Shown: positions 34,961 to 44,686, numbered from the stretch's first letter. The stretch: DNA of 64,000 nucleotides from Bacillota bacterium (GCA_021784595.1 JAJYHT010000061.1:1-64000), one strand, 5' to 3'. Numbers and translations are program-made. Notes: generated by a model not told the origin, from the sequence alone.

Positions 34961-37516
34961 TCACCAAGTCCGCTCCCATTTGACCATGTTTTCCCAGTTG
35001 TCTCCTATTTTGAACTCCACCACTAAGGGCACCTTCAAACTTAGAGCATGCACCATGTGATTTTCCGCTTCTTGGGACAAAATCTCGACTTCGCTTGGTT
35101 CCGCGTCCCAAATTAGTTCATCGTGCACTTGCAGCACCATGCGGCTCTTCAATTGGCGTTCGTCAGCGACATTCTGAATGCGGATCATAGCCACTTTGAT
35201 CAAGTCTGCCGCACTGCCTTGAATTACTGTGTTCATAGCCATTCGCTCCGCATACTGCCTTTTGGCCCGGTTGGCTGCATGAATGTCTGGCAATGGACGA
35301 ATCCGGCCCATGATAGTGGATACTTGACCTGTTTGCCGAGCTTGTTGGATGATTCCCTCAAAGTACTCTTTCAGCCGGGGATAACGGGCAAAATATTTGG
35401 CGATGTATTCTTTAGCCTCGGCCCGCGATACTCCGGTGTCGCGCGCCAAACCAAAATCGGAAATGCCATAGACAATTCCAAAATTTACTGCCTTAGCCCG
35501 ATTGCGCCAGACGGCATCGACTTGATCAATCGGCAAACCAAAAATTTCGGCCGCAGTACGTTGGTGAATATCTTCTCCCCGTACAAACGCCGCAATCAGA
35601 TTTTCGTCACCTGACAAATGGGCCAACATTCGCAACTCAATTTGGGAATAGTCAGCCGCCAATAAGCGGTGGCCCTGAGATGGGATGAATACCGCTCGCA
35701 CCTGCCGACCCAAAGGCAGACGAACCGGGATGTTTTGCAGATTTGGGTCGCTCGAGGAGAGTCGCCCGGTTGCGGCAACCGTCTGGTGAAAGGTCGTATG
35801 GACACGACCATCTTTGGCAATCAACGGCAATAGGCCATCAACGTATGTCCCTTGAATTTTCATGTGCTGGCGGTATAAGAGCACCTTATCCACCAAGGGA
35901 TGCAATGGCGCCAACTCTTCGAGTGTTTCCGCATCCGTGGAGTATCCGGTTTTGGTTTTTTTCAACGTTGGCAAGTTTAATTTGTTGAATAGGATGTCGC
36001 CCAGTTGAGAAGGGGAATTAATGTTAAAGGTCGTGCCAGCCAACTGATAAATTTCGTCTTGCAATGACAAAATGGCCTCTTTCAACTGTCGGCCCAAGTC
36101 GCGCAATCGGTCAGCATCCACGTTGATTCCCGTAGCTTCCATGCGAGCCAACACAACAATCAAGGGGACCTCCACATTCCGATACAAAGGTCGCAGTTGT
36201 TTTTCCTCGATCGATTGGCTTTGCTCCTGAATCAAGACTTCTATTAAAGGGAGCACGTGTTCGGGACTGCTGGACATCGAATAGCCATGGAGGGCGGCTA
36301 TATCGTAAAGGTCATATCGCGATAATTCGGAGTTGAGCAAATAAGCCTGGATTTTCCCATCTTCCATAACAGCAGGGGGCTCAAAGCCATGGTTCACGGC
36401 ATACCGCATCATCTCCTTGCTGCCCCAAGCCCAGACCATCATCGTTTTGGAGATTTCTTCCCAAGTTGTTGCCATATACTGGCGCAGCACCGGATCCATG
36501 ATCCATGGTTGATCGTTTTCGTCCATCCAGATCACAAAGGCGCGGTCTTTGATCAACGGAAATTGCCCGGCAATAACCATACCGGTTTTCTTTGCTCCTC
36601 CTGTGGGCGCAGTCTCTGCCATGGATGAAGGAGTGTCACTGGTGTTCGGATCGGCGCTGGCAACCCGACGTCGAAGCGCCACCAATTGGTAGCGATCCAA
36701 CAATTGGTTGAGCGTGTCGCTGGATTGCAGACGAAATGGTTCCTCCACAGTTGGCCAGGTCACCGGGGCGTCGACCACAATAGTGGCCAAATCCCTCGAC
36801 TGTCGGGCCTCGCTTTCATGGCCCAACAACGCCTTTTTCCACCGAGTATTAGTAATTTGTCCTAAATCCCGCAACAAATTTTCCACCGTGCCAAATTGGC
36901 CTAATAACGCGAGGGCTGATTTCTGGCCAATACCGGCCACACCGGGAATATTATCAGAGGCATCCCCCATCAATCCCTTCAAATCGGGTACCTGCTTAGG
37001 CTCTACGCCCATCTTGTTTCGTACCGCCTCCGGTGTCATACGGTCCACGTCGGTTATTCCCGTACGCGACGTCAAGAGTACTTCAACCCCATCGTCCACC
37101 AACTGCAACAGATCCCGGTCTCCCGTCACGATTTTGGTAAGATAGTGCCGCTGACGTCCTAATTCAGCCAAAGTGCCGATGACATCATCGGCCTCATAGC
37201 CGGGCACCGCCATCACGGGAATCTCCAGTGCCTTTAAGAGATCTTGTACCACGGTTACCTGTTGCCGAAAATCCTCGGGACTTTCGGGCCGATTAGCCTT
37301 GTACTCGGCATACTGCTCATGGCGGAAAGTTTTTGCTGGCGCATCAAACACCACCACCACGCGGTCTGGGTGTTCCGCTTCCGCCACTTTGAGCAGCATG
37401 CTGAAAAATCCATGCACCGCCCCGGTTGGAATGCCCTCGGTAGTCGCCAGGGCAGGCAGTGCATGATATGCCCGATATAATAGACTGTGTCCATCGATTA
37501 GAAGCTGGGTGGCCAT
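34961..37516 (-). CDS. polA: DNA polymerase I
   Basis: 851 residues from ATG 37516 (SD AAGGAG, 7 bases); the frame is open 63 codons further upstream but without family support. Residues 1 to about 290 are the 5'-3' exonuclease (LLIDGHSLLYRAYHA, GYEADDVIGTLA, GDRDLLQLV, DNIPGVAGIGQKSA). The next domain lacks the DxE metal residues (it reads VIWMDEND), so 3'-5' proofreading is probably lost, as in Bacillus stearothermophilus Pol I. The polymerase part has ADYSQIELRMLAHLS, RAKAVNFGIVYGIS and QVHDELI. First gene of the polA-mutM operon. Confidence 0.96.
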   Translation of the reverse strand: MATQLLIDGHSLLYRAYHALPALATTEGIPTGAVHGFFSMLLKVAEAEHPDRVVVVFDAPAKTFRHEQYAEYKANRPESPEDFRQQVTVVQDLLKALEIPVMAVPGYEADDVIGTLAELGRQRHYLTKIVTGDRDLLQLVDDGVEVLLTSRTGITDVDRMTPEAVRNKMGVEPKQVPDLKGLMGDASDNIPGVAGIGQKSALALLGQFGTVENLLRDLGQITNTRWKKALLGHESEARQSRDLATIVVDAPVTWPTVEEPFRLQSSDTLNQLLDRYQLVALRRRVASADPNTSDTPSSMAETAPTGGAKKTGMVIAGQFPLIKDRAFVIWMDENDQPWIMDPVLRQYMATTWEEISKTMMVWAWGSKEMMRYAVNHGFEPPAVMEDGKIQAYLLNSELSRYDLYDIAALHGYSMSSSPEHVLPLIEVLIQEQSQSIEEKQLRPLYRNVEVPLIVVLARMEATGINVDADRLRDLGRQLKEAILSLQDEIYQLAGTTFNINSPSQLGDILFNKLNLPTLKKTKTGYSTDAETLEELAPLHPLVDKVLLYRQHMKIQGTYVDGLLPLIAKDGRVHTTFHQTVAATGRLSSSDPNLQNIPVRLPLGRQVRAVFIPSQGHRLLAADYSQIELRMLAHLSGDENLIAAFVRGEDIHQRTAAEIFGLPIDQVDAVWRNRAKAVNFGIVYGISDFGLARDTGVSRAEAKEYIAKYFARYPRLKEYFEGIIQQARQTGQVSTIMGRIRPLPDIHAANRAKRQYAERMAMNTVIQGSAADLIKVAMIRIQNVADERQLKSRMVLQVHDELIWDAEPSEVEILSQEAENHMVHALSLKVPLVVEFKIGDNWENMVKWERTW

Positions 37517-37645
37517 CTTTGGGCTCCTTAAATGATATAGTCTATGGTAACAAGATTTGAACAGATCAACAAGAAAAGGCAAGAAAACAACCATCATCTT
37601 GCAACGGAAGAAAAAAGCCATATTCTTGAGGAGGTTTTTTCCGCA

Positions 37646-38326
37646 ATGCCACAATGGATGTTCATTCATGGAGCTGCCGCCAACCACCATACTTGGGCGC
37701 GCCAACGCCGCCTGCCATGGGAGACCTGGATGCCGGATCTGCCCACCCTAAATTACGTCCCGCCTCGACACCTGATCGAAAATCTGGCTGATTGGTGTTT
37801 AGCGCAACTAAGCGCGCCCACCATTCTGGTGGGCCATTCCATGGGCGGCGCCATCGCCCAGACCATGGCTCTAAAACAACCTGACGCCGTGGCAGGCCTG
37901 GTGCTGGTAGGGACAGGGCCACAGTTGCCGGTCAACAACCAGTTGCTGGACTTGTTGTCCAATGATCCGGCCGCAGCATTAGAAAAAATTGCTCGTTGGT
38001 CAGTCAGTCGCGACGCCGACCCTAAATTGTTGCAAGTTAGCATCGAGATGGCGCAAAGCGTGCCTAAAGAACGTGCGTTGCAAGAATTCACCGCGTGCCA
38101 GTTCTTTGATGTCCGCCATCAATTGCACCGCGTTACCTGCCCCGTATCTTTAATTCGCGGCACTGAGGATAAAATGACGCCCTTAGCGTTATCCAATGAA
38201 TTCTTGACCATATGGCCCAATTTGCCGGTCTTTGAGATTGCTGGCGCCGGCCATTTGATGATGTTGGAACAGCCTGAAAAATTCAACGACATTTTGGGCG
38301 CCATAAGGACAACTTTGGGACAGTGA
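37646..38326 (+). CDS. alpha/beta hydrolase
   Basis: About 226 residues. Nucleophile elbow GHSMGG, Asp in RGTEDKMTP and His in GAGHLMMLE complete the triad; MFIHGAAANHHTW supplies the oxyanion region. Start ATG 37646 has SD GAGGAGG 11 bases upstream; the frame continues upstream to the polA promoter region without support. Substrate unknown. It is divergent from polA. Confidence 0.82.
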   Translation: MPQWMFIHGAAANHHTWARQRRLPWETWMPDLPTLNYVPPRHLIENLADWCLAQLSAPTILVGHSMGGAIAQTMALKQPDAVAGLVLVGTGPQLPVNNQLLDLLSNDPAAALEKIARWSVSRDADPKLLQVSIEMAQSVPKERALQEFTACQFFDVRHQLHRVTCPVSLIRGTEDKMTPLALSNEFLTIWPNLPVFEIAGAGHLMMLEQPEKFNDILGAIRTTLGQ

Positions 38327-38503
38327 GATCGCGCTAGCCGGGACATAAGAACACGGGTGCATCCAAGCACCGGATCCGACCGTCTTGCGGGATACCCAAG
38401 ACACCATCAGTGATTATTCAAAAGGTATGGTATGACTTAATTCATCCATGATACGATGAAATACGCGCATCGGTACGTGATTGTTGCGAAAGAAGATGGA
38501 TAA

Positions 38504-39364
38504 ATGACAAATTCAGAGGATACACGTGCAATTCCCCGCAAATCGGGTTTCCTTTCGGTCGACGGCGAGAAATTGTACTATGAAGCGGTTGGCGCGGGTG
38601 AACCCGTAGTTTTTTGTCATGGGCTAGGGGGCAACGGCGGTATCTGGTATCAGCAAGTGGCGGCATTCGCAAGCGACTACCGCGTCGTCGTCTGGGACCA
38701 ACGGGGCTTCGGCAGATCGACAGACAATGAGCACCGATCTAGCCCAGCGACCGCAGTGCAAGATTTGTCTCGCGTGCTCGATCATCTCAGCATTGAGCGA
38801 GCCCATCTCATAGGTCAATCGATGGGTGGTTGGGCAGCATTAGGTCTGACGGTACGGGCGCCTGAACGAGTGCGCTCCCTCGTATTGGCTTCCACAACCG
38901 GGGGAATCCCATTGCCACCCGAAATCCTTCGCAGTGTTACACAAGAACCCGCCCCTGAGCGACCGCAAACCCAGTTCCTAGGGCAACATCCCGCCCTAGA
39001 CGAGCGTTTCGTTGAACGAGATCTTGCCCTTTCCTATTTGTACCAAGTACTCGGTAGTTTCGGCACAGAACGTTCTAATGCCTCCTTGATGGCCGAACTT
39101 CTAACCACAACGTATGACCCCGATCGGATCGCCCAGATTGATTGCCCAGTGCTGTTCGTTTTCGGTGAGAATGATCAGGTTATCCCCGCACCATTGATCA
39201 AGGCTTTAGCGGTATCTGTGCGTGGAGCACTGACTGTAGAAATTCCGGGAGCCGGGCATTCTCCATACTTTGAGTCGGCGTTTACATGGAACGCCATCGT
39301 AAGGCGCTTTTTACAGAACCGGACGGTTCCTTCATCAGAATCACTCGTCGATGGGTTGTGGTAA
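38504..39364 (+). CDS. alpha/beta hydrolase
   Basis: 286 residues. Oxyanion segment FCHGLGGNGGIW, nucleophile elbow GQSMGG, Asp in FGENDQVIP and His in GAGHSPYFES. The pattern VVVWDQRGFGRST is typical of esterases, lactonases and haloalkane dehalogenase relatives. It lies 177 bases after another hydrolase but is only distantly similar, so not a recent duplication. Substrate unknown. Confidence 0.82.
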   Translation: MTNSEDTRAIPRKSGFLSVDGEKLYYEAVGAGEPVVFCHGLGGNGGIWYQQVAAFASDYRVVVWDQRGFGRSTDNEHRSSPATAVQDLSRVLDHLSIERAHLIGQSMGGWAALGLTVRAPERVRSLVLASTTGGIPLPPEILRSVTQEPAPERPQTQFLGQHPALDERFVERDLALSYLYQVLGSFGTERSNASLMAELLTTTYDPDRIAQIDCPVLFVFGENDQVIPAPLIKALAVSVRGALTVEIPGAGHSPYFESAFTWNAIVRRFLQNRTVPSSESLVDGLW

Positions 39365-39550
39365 AATTCACCTGATCGCACACGCATCTAAACATGGATG
39401 GGATCTTTCGTGGGAATAAGTCTGCGTCAAATCCGGTATAACAGGGTGCTGCAAGGCGAAAATTTGCAAGAAGGAAAAGATTCCCTCTTCAATATGCGCC
39501 TAGATTATTAAGAAATGCGAGACGCTATTGGTTCGCAGTCCGCATAATAT

Positions 39551-39577
39551 GAAAAGAGGAGTCACTTGGACTCCTCT
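39551..39577 (-). terminator. terminator of tRNA-Leu
   Basis: Perfect nine-base stem AGAGGAGTC (39555-39563) and GACTCCTCT (39569-39577) with a five-base loop, followed on the minus strand by four T residues. It starts nine bases after the tRNA 3' end. Confidence 0.85.
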
Positions 39578-39585
39578 CAAACTCT

Positions 39586-39673
39586 TGGTGCCGAAGGCCG
39601 GACTTGAACCGGCACGTGGGATCACCACACGCGATTTTGAGTCGCGCGCGTCTGCCTATTCCGCCACTTCGGC
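39586..39673 (-). tRNA. tRNA-Leu(CAA)
   Basis: 88 bases on the minus strand. Acceptor stem GCCGAAG pairs with CTTCGGC, followed by discriminator A and an encoded CCA. The anticodon stem CGCGA/TCGCG closes the loop CTCAAAA, whose anticodon CAA reads UUG. The long variable arm (GTGTGGTGATCCCAC region) is typical of leucine tRNA, and the TPsiC arm GGTTCAAGTCC is present. Confidence 0.95.
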
Positions 39674-40219
39674 GCCGACTCGCTTATTATATCAGGTGAT
39701 GGTGATTGATTCAACACATGTTTTAGCGTTTTGTGAAGGGTCCACCTCAAAATTGTGTCGAGGTTCCCGCGGCCTTGCGAAAATACGTCTCTTGCCCGTG
39801 CTTAGGGTCTAACGCGATTTTATGGGCGAGAATCATGACTATGCCCCTTGGACGGGCGTGTTTCACGCCGTCCAAAAACTTTTGGTTCTTCCGAGAGCGG
39901 CTGCCGTACAACCGAGTCAAAAACATGGTGATGATTTCAAGAACATCGTGTGCCCACTTCCCCTAAAAGGGTATTATCGCGTGATCGCCTAACAAGAAAA
40001 GTTTGAATTCATATCACTTATCATGTTTAGCTCCCTACCCTAAAAATTTTCGGGCATTAAGCGGACTTGTCTCTATGCGTGGTATCCCCAATTACCAACA
40101 GCCAGATGTCCCTAAAAACAGTGACTGGGCCATTTCGCTGACCGCGTGGCCAACGCCGCAAAATGCTTTAGATTGTGTCGCCGATATAACGAAAGCCAAC
40201 CATTGCGCATCACATCGGG
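39674..40219. other. intergenic, one hairpin
   Basis: About 545 bases without a gene. At 39850-39873 a near-perfect hairpin (GGACGG-G-CGTG with CACGCCGTCC, one bulge) is present, but no T-tract follows on either strand. The tRNA promoter should lie just right of 39673: TTATATCA there resembles a -10 on the minus strand. Nothing else recognised. Confidence 0.4.
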
Positions 40220-41311
40220 TCACCCTGTGCCGTCTGTCATGGATACGGCACCCATCTCGACGTCTTTTCCCGTTGGATTCTTAAGTTTTTGCGGTGCATT
40301 GCTGACCATGATCGAAGCGCTCATTACAAAGATCATAGGCAATCCGGAATTAGGATCCGTGCCCAGGCCTCCCAAAACGCCAAAATCCTGTCCCAACCAC
40401 CAGGTGATAAACGCCCACAGCATCGACGCAATCGCGATTTGCCGGCCCCCTTTCCACAACCAGCCAATCCCAAGCACCGCCATAACTATGGTGATAATCC
40501 CATTCATCGCATGCGGGTACCGCAATAAAATATTGCCCGTCGCATAGAGTGGTGCAGACACCCACGATGGTTGAGCCATTTCTGCCATATTAATAGTAGG
40601 ACCAGCCAATACTCTAGCGGACCAAAAGCCGTTGCCAGGCCACGCTTGTAACATCGCCAAGCCTAGCCATAGACCACCCACAATCCACCGCATTCGCTTT
40701 TGGATGCTGCCAATTCTCCATCGGTTGGGCGACACCAACAGTAGCCAGGCCGCGATACCATAAAACACCACAGATCCGGGAGTGCCCGTCAGCCATGTAT
40801 TGTTTCCTGGCACGAAGAGCCCTCCCAGTCCTTCACCCATGACCCACACGATAAGGCTCCACCCGATGGAAGCCCATAGGCCCACTCGGCCTAACCGAGT
40901 GTCCCGACCCACTAGAATCATCAATCCCAAAAAAATTTGGGCCCACACCGTCATGGTATCCCAAAAGATAGGGTGCCCCGCCCAAACGATGATGCCGCGT
41001 TCCATCAGATTCGCAATGCCTATAGGTTGTCCATTTAAAATAGGCACCAAATAATGGGGCACAAATTCACTGCTCATGGCTGGTTGGGCTTGCAGCAGGC
41101 CATCCAAAATCCAAAGACCGCCAAAAGCCCCGCGTAAAAGGCGGCGGCCCGGCACTTCATCCTCCATAACATGACTGATGACTCTATCCTGATGGCGTCT
41201 GCGAAGCAAAAACATAAAGACGGCAACAAAAGCGACCGCGAGCAGCTCTTTGAGTAATAACCCGTAAAACAGGGCCAATATCGCAGCAGTAGGATTATTA
41301 CTCATGTCCAC
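40220..41311 (-). CDS. multi-pass membrane protein of unknown function
   Basis: 363 residues with about nine or ten hydrophobic helices. Conserved-looking polar segments are GLWILDGLLQAQPAM, GEGLGGLFVPGNN and WWLGQDFGVLGGLGTDPNSG; the last resembles a motif I recall from uncharacterised actinobacterial and Sulfobacillus-type membrane proteins. The combination of acidic and aromatic residues inside helices might bind a metal or haem, but this is speculation. Monocistronic. Confidence 0.65.
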   Translation of the reverse strand: MDMSNNPTAAILALFYGLLLKELLAVAFVAVFMFLLRRRHQDRVISHVMEDEVPGRRLLRGAFGGLWILDGLLQAQPAMSSEFVPHYLVPILNGQPIGIANLMERGIIVWAGHPIFWDTMTVWAQIFLGLMILVGRDTRLGRVGLWASIGWSLIVWVMGEGLGGLFVPGNNTWLTGTPGSVVFYGIAAWLLLVSPNRWRIGSIQKRMRWIVGGLWLGLAMLQAWPGNGFWSARVLAGPTINMAEMAQPSWVSAPLYATGNILLRYPHAMNGIITIVMAVLGIGWLWKGGRQIAIASMLWAFITWWLGQDFGVLGGLGTDPNSGLPMIFVMSASIMVSNAPQKLKNPTGKDVEMGAVSMTDGTG

Positions 41312-41664
41312 GGGAGCATTACCTCCAAACAGTAAAGACTAGGATAACGAGCATTATAAGAGACCAGCTGGAGTCCAGCAATGAAAACGCATGCTCTTGC
41401 AATGGATTCCCACTATCATCCGGCCCCTGCTTTGCATAGTTTAGCTCACGGACTAAAACCTATTCCTGGATCGCAGAATTTTGTTCTCCTCAAGCAGCAC
41501 TCCTAGAAACGGATCCCGGAGTCTGGCCGTGCAGTGCTGCCGCCAGACCAGACAAAAACGTTTTTCAAAAATTCCTGAGGGCTGCATGATTGCTTTGTGA
41601 CATCATGCCCCGATTTCTCGTTAATATAGTAGCGATGGTTTCTCAAGGACTAAGGAGTGGAGCC
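41312..41664. other. intergenic, nothing recognised
   Basis: About 350 bases between divergent genes. A TTAATATAG element near 41622 lies 40 bases before the small secreted gene and may be its -10, with TTGTGA at about 41595 as a possible -35. No repeat or RNA found. Confidence 0.35.
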
Positions 41665-41967
41665 ATGACAAGCCGTACCTACTTGCTAGGAGGCATGCTC
41701 CTGATGGGGATGTTGGCATTAGGCTCGACAACCTCGCCTAATGGTTGCCCACCGAATGCGATTGCCGTGCCGGCTGGGTTTAATCCTGCAACGGCAAGTA
41801 ACGCCCAATTAGCGAAATATGGGTTCATGCCAAAACCTTATCCCGATCGTGCAGTTCAGCCATCCTGGTGGGTGCAAGCGATGGCACATTCCCGCTGTTT
41901 CCTGCCCCCTGGTTCCCATCCGGTTCCCGGAGCATCGGACCCGCCGCCTCCCAAGCCTGGAGCCTGA
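41665..41967 (+). CDS. small secreted protein, similar to the lead segment of G1-type peptidases
   Basis: 100 residues. SD AAGGAG lies 7 bases before ATG 41665. An N-terminal signal peptide (LLGGMLLMGMLALGST) is followed by GFNPATASNAQLAKYGFMPK and WWVQAMAHSRCF. I recall a motif of this form (dPttASnaqLaaYGFPPRP...W) in the stretch that precedes the glutamic-peptidase (G1, eqolisin) domain of acid-adapted bacteria, but here the protein stops before any catalytic domain. Two cysteines may form a disulfide. It may be a remnant or a stand-alone form. Confidence 0.55.
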   Translation: MTSRTYLLGGMLLMGMLALGSTTSPNGCPPNAIAVPAGFNPATASNAQLAKYGFMPKPYPDRAVQPSWWVQAMAHSRCFLPPGSHPVPGASDPPPPKPGA

Positions 41968-42218
41968 ACCTCACGCGGCACTCCTATTGTACAACCCATA
42001 AATCAGGCATATCACCTGTGCCATGTGCTAGAATTTTTTTGTAATGAAGGGTTATCGTTTCCCTAGCGAAAACCGATAATCCAGATCTTCCTCTCGGATC
42101 ATCCGGGCTTGTTGCACTCGCAGCGGCCCCTCATCGGAAGGATGGCTTCACATGAGCCCGGTACGACGTAATATCGGTCCGTCCCCGGAATTAGGTTTGG
42201 TTATGAACCACTTCTGCT

Positions 42219-42551
42219 TCAGACCTTGATTGAAGACACTACGACCCCGGCAATCACCAGCGCCAATCCCACCCAGCCATACGTCGTGGGAGATTGCCTA
42301 GCTAACACCATTATGCCAAATAAAGATGCCGCTACCGCCGCCGCGAACATCACTAGCTGTATGGGCAATAAGGGCCAATGATGTTGCTGTGTGGCTCTCA
42401 TAGCCCAAAGCGGCGCCCCGACGGTGAAAATAAACAGAGGAGATACAATCAACATATACTTCCACAGTGGCCACGACATGCGTAAAAAAACATAGATCAA
42501 CACATAAAACACAAACTGCGACAATACTAATAATGTTATAGCCTTATACAC
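42219..42551 (-). CDS. small four-helix membrane protein
   Basis: 110 residues with four hydrophobic helices, in size and layout like a small multidrug-resistance subunit or half of an EamA transporter (the end, YGWVGLALVIAGVVVSSI, is typical of the last helix of such proteins). The Glu14 of true SMR pumps is absent, so efflux by that mechanism is doubtful. Start GTG 42551 follows AAAGGAG at 6 bases. Alone in its transcript. Confidence 0.6.
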   Translation of the reverse strand: MYKAITLLVLSQFVFYVLIYVFLRMSWPLWKYMLIVSPLFIFTVGAPLWAMRATQQHHWPLLPIQLVMFAAAVAASLFGIMVLARQSPTTYGWVGLALVIAGVVVSSIKV

Positions 42552-42715
42552 TGCGCGCTCCTTTAGGGGTCAGGTCGACCCGTCGTTTCGTTTGTTGACT
42601 CTATACTAACATGCCTGCCAAAGGATTTTTGCCATTGCACAGGAATAGCTTAAGATGGAAAAATGCCGCGGCAGAGCTTTTAAGGGCTGCCGCGGCATCG
42701 AATGTTCCTAGGGCA

Positions 42716-44131
42716 TTACGCATTAAAATAAAGCTCGAACTCCATCGGATGGGGTCTGAGGTTGACCGCATCCACTTCATTGGTTCGCTTGTAGTTAATC
42801 CAAGTTTGGATAAGATCCTCGCTAAAGACGTTGCCCTCCAACAAAAATTCATGGTCACTCTCTAGTGCTGCCAAAGACTCTGCGAACGAGCCTGGAACAC
42901 TGCCTATCTTCGCCAAGTCCTCAGGAGATAATGCGTAAATATTCTTGTCCAGCGGACCAAACCCCAATTTCACAGGGTCTAAATTGCGGCGCACGCCATC
43001 TAGTCCAGCCATCAAAATCGCAGCAAATGCCAGATACGGGTTGCTGGTGGCGTCCGGTGTGCGGAATTCAATCCGGCTGGCCACCGACTTGTCGGTTACC
43101 GGAATCCGAATGGCAGCTGAGCGATTTCCTCGCGAAAATACAATGTTGACAGGCGCCTCATATCCTGGCACTAGACGACGGTACGAATTGGTGGACGGAT
43201 TGGTGAAGGCCAGCAAAGCCGGCGCATGGATCAGAATACCCGCAATATAACTGAGGGCTAAAGGTGACATGTGCGCATAGCCTTCTTCTTCATAGAACAG
43301 AGGTTTGGAGTCCTTCCACAGCGATTGGTGAACGTGCATTCCGTTGCCATTGTCCCCAAAAATGGGCTTAGGCATGAAAGTGACCGTCTTTCCAAAGCTC
43401 TGTGCCACGTTGCGCAACACATACTTATACATCATCACAGTGTCTGCCTGCTTGGTCAGGGTAGAAAAACGCAAGTCAATCTCGCCTTGCCCTCCTGATG
43501 CCACTTCGTGATGGTGCATCTCGACGCGAATGCCAACTTTTTGCAATGTCTTTACCATGGCCGACCGAATGCCATGAGTGGAATCCAATGGAGGCGTGGG
43601 AAAATATCCTTCCTTCACACGCAGGGTATGCCCTAATCCACCTTCGCGTCCTGAATTCCAGTCCCCTTCACCGGAATCGATCGCATACATCGCTTCGTGT
43701 CCCCGGTTGACAAATCGAGCCGAGTCAAAAATGAAAAACTCCAACTCCGGACCCCAATAGGAGACGTCCGCAAGACCGCTGGACTTTAAATATTCCTCGG
43801 CATTTTGTGCAATGCGGCGGGGATCGCGCTGATAGTTGACGTGCTGCGGATCGGTGACGTCGGCGATAATGCTAAGGGTCGGCACCTCAAAAAACGGGTC
43901 CACCACAGCTGTCGAAGGATCCGGCATCATAAGCATGTCACTCTCTTCAATGCCCCGAAACCCTCGCAAACTGGACCCGTCAAACGGCACCCCGCTAGTA
44001 AAGGTCTCCTCGTCGATCTCGCTCACTGGCAACGTGACATGATGCCAGGTTCCCGGTAGGTCTATTAGGTGTATATCAACCATCTCGATGTTCTTCTCAC
44101 GGATCAAGCGCAAGACGTCTTCAGCTTTCAC
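42716..44131 (-). CDS. glnA: glutamine synthetase, type I
   Basis: ATP-dependent ammonia assimilation. 471 residues from GTG 44131, chosen because AGGAGG lies 6 bases upstream and inside the longer frame. GPELEFFIFD, NGNGMHVHQSL (with KPIFGDNG before it), NRSAAIRIP and RIEFRTPDATSNPYLAFAAIL are the catalytic signatures. The length and the segment DKNIYALSPEDLAK, which contains the tyrosine that is adenylylated in the I-beta subdivision, make it look I-beta-like and not the 444-residue I-alpha form of Bacillus. No glnR or glnE gene is nearby. Confidence 0.93.
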   Translation of the reverse strand: MKAEDVLRLIREKNIEMVDIHLIDLPGTWHHVTLPVSEIDEETFTSGVPFDGSSLRGFRGIEESDMLMMPDPSTAVVDPFFEVPTLSIIADVTDPQHVNYQRDPRRIAQNAEEYLKSSGLADVSYWGPELEFFIFDSARFVNRGHEAMYAIDSGEGDWNSGREGGLGHTLRVKEGYFPTPPLDSTHGIRSAMVKTLQKVGIRVEMHHHEVASGGQGEIDLRFSTLTKQADTVMMYKYVLRNVAQSFGKTVTFMPKPIFGDNGNGMHVHQSLWKDSKPLFYEEEGYAHMSPLALSYIAGILIHAPALLAFTNPSTNSYRRLVPGYEAPVNIVFSRGNRSAAIRIPVTDKSVASRIEFRTPDATSNPYLAFAAILMAGLDGVRRNLDPVKLGFGPLDKNIYALSPEDLAKIGSVPGSFAESLAALESDHEFLLEGNVFSEDLIQTWINYKRTNEVDAVNLRPHPMEFELYFNA

Positions 44132-44205
44132 GCGAATCCTCCTCATGTTTAACAAAATTCGCCCGGAAGGGCAACTTCTGAGCAAAAACTATCAATATGA
44201 CATTA

Positions 44206-44235
44206 AGTATATGTAGGAGTTTAACTCAATGTCAA
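44206..44235 (-). promoter_or_regulatory. probable sigma-A promoter of glnA
   Basis: On the minus strand TTGACA (44235-44230) and TATACT (44211-44206) with an 18-base spacer, 75 bases before the start. The spacer contains the palindrome GAGTTTAACTC (44217-44227), and TGACATT/AATGTCA repeats flank the promoter. These may be regulator sites (inference). Confidence 0.6.
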
Positions 44236-44637
44236 TCCATCTTGTTAAGTATTCATTAAAAACCTCACATCTTCTCTTGCTATTGTCAGGATGCCCAAAT
44301 TTAGCCTTTGCGCATGCAAATAAGCAAACATGAAAAGAGTATCCGGGTTTGTTGATGGCTCATTTAGGTTTTTCGGATGTCGTCACGCGGACGCACACCC
44401 GGATTGTGTAGGGGCGCAAGACCGGCGGCGGCTCAAGCGCTTATCCTCCAATCGACCGATGACGTCCCGTATTTTTCATGCGATGCGGTCATGAGCTTAT
44501 ACACCGAGTCCATTGTCTTTACTCGGATAAATGGTTAGCCGAAAGAGGGGGCATCGCGAAAACACGAGGTGATTAAACCCAGGGTGATGCTCTTCTTGCT
44601 TTTACCTCAGTTGCGGTCGTGGCTCCACTCAAAAATG
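44236..44637. other. intergenic, nothing recognised
   Basis: About 400 bases between the glnA promoter and the sodA terminator. Short open frames lack SD and domains. No repeat or RNA seen. Confidence 0.4.
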
Positions 44638-44670
44638 AAAAGAACTCGGAGTTAACAGCCGAGTTCTTTT
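44638..44670 (-). terminator. rho-independent terminator of sodA
   Basis: Twelve-base stem AAAAGAACTCGG (44638-44649) with CCGAGTTCTTTT (44659-44670), loop of nine bases. The A-run in the left arm is the T-tract on the minus strand. It starts 17 bases after the gene. Confidence 0.82.
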
Positions 44671-44686
44671 CTATGTTGTCCGATTC

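Noticed and set aside
39850-39873. Hairpin considered as a terminator
   Set aside because: No T-tract follows on either strand and no gene ends nearby.
42065-42145. Minus-strand frame reading GPLRVQQARMIREEDLDYR up to a stop
   Set aside because: It looks coding-like for about 30 codons but has a stop directly upstream and no SD or start; left as unassigned intergenic sequence.
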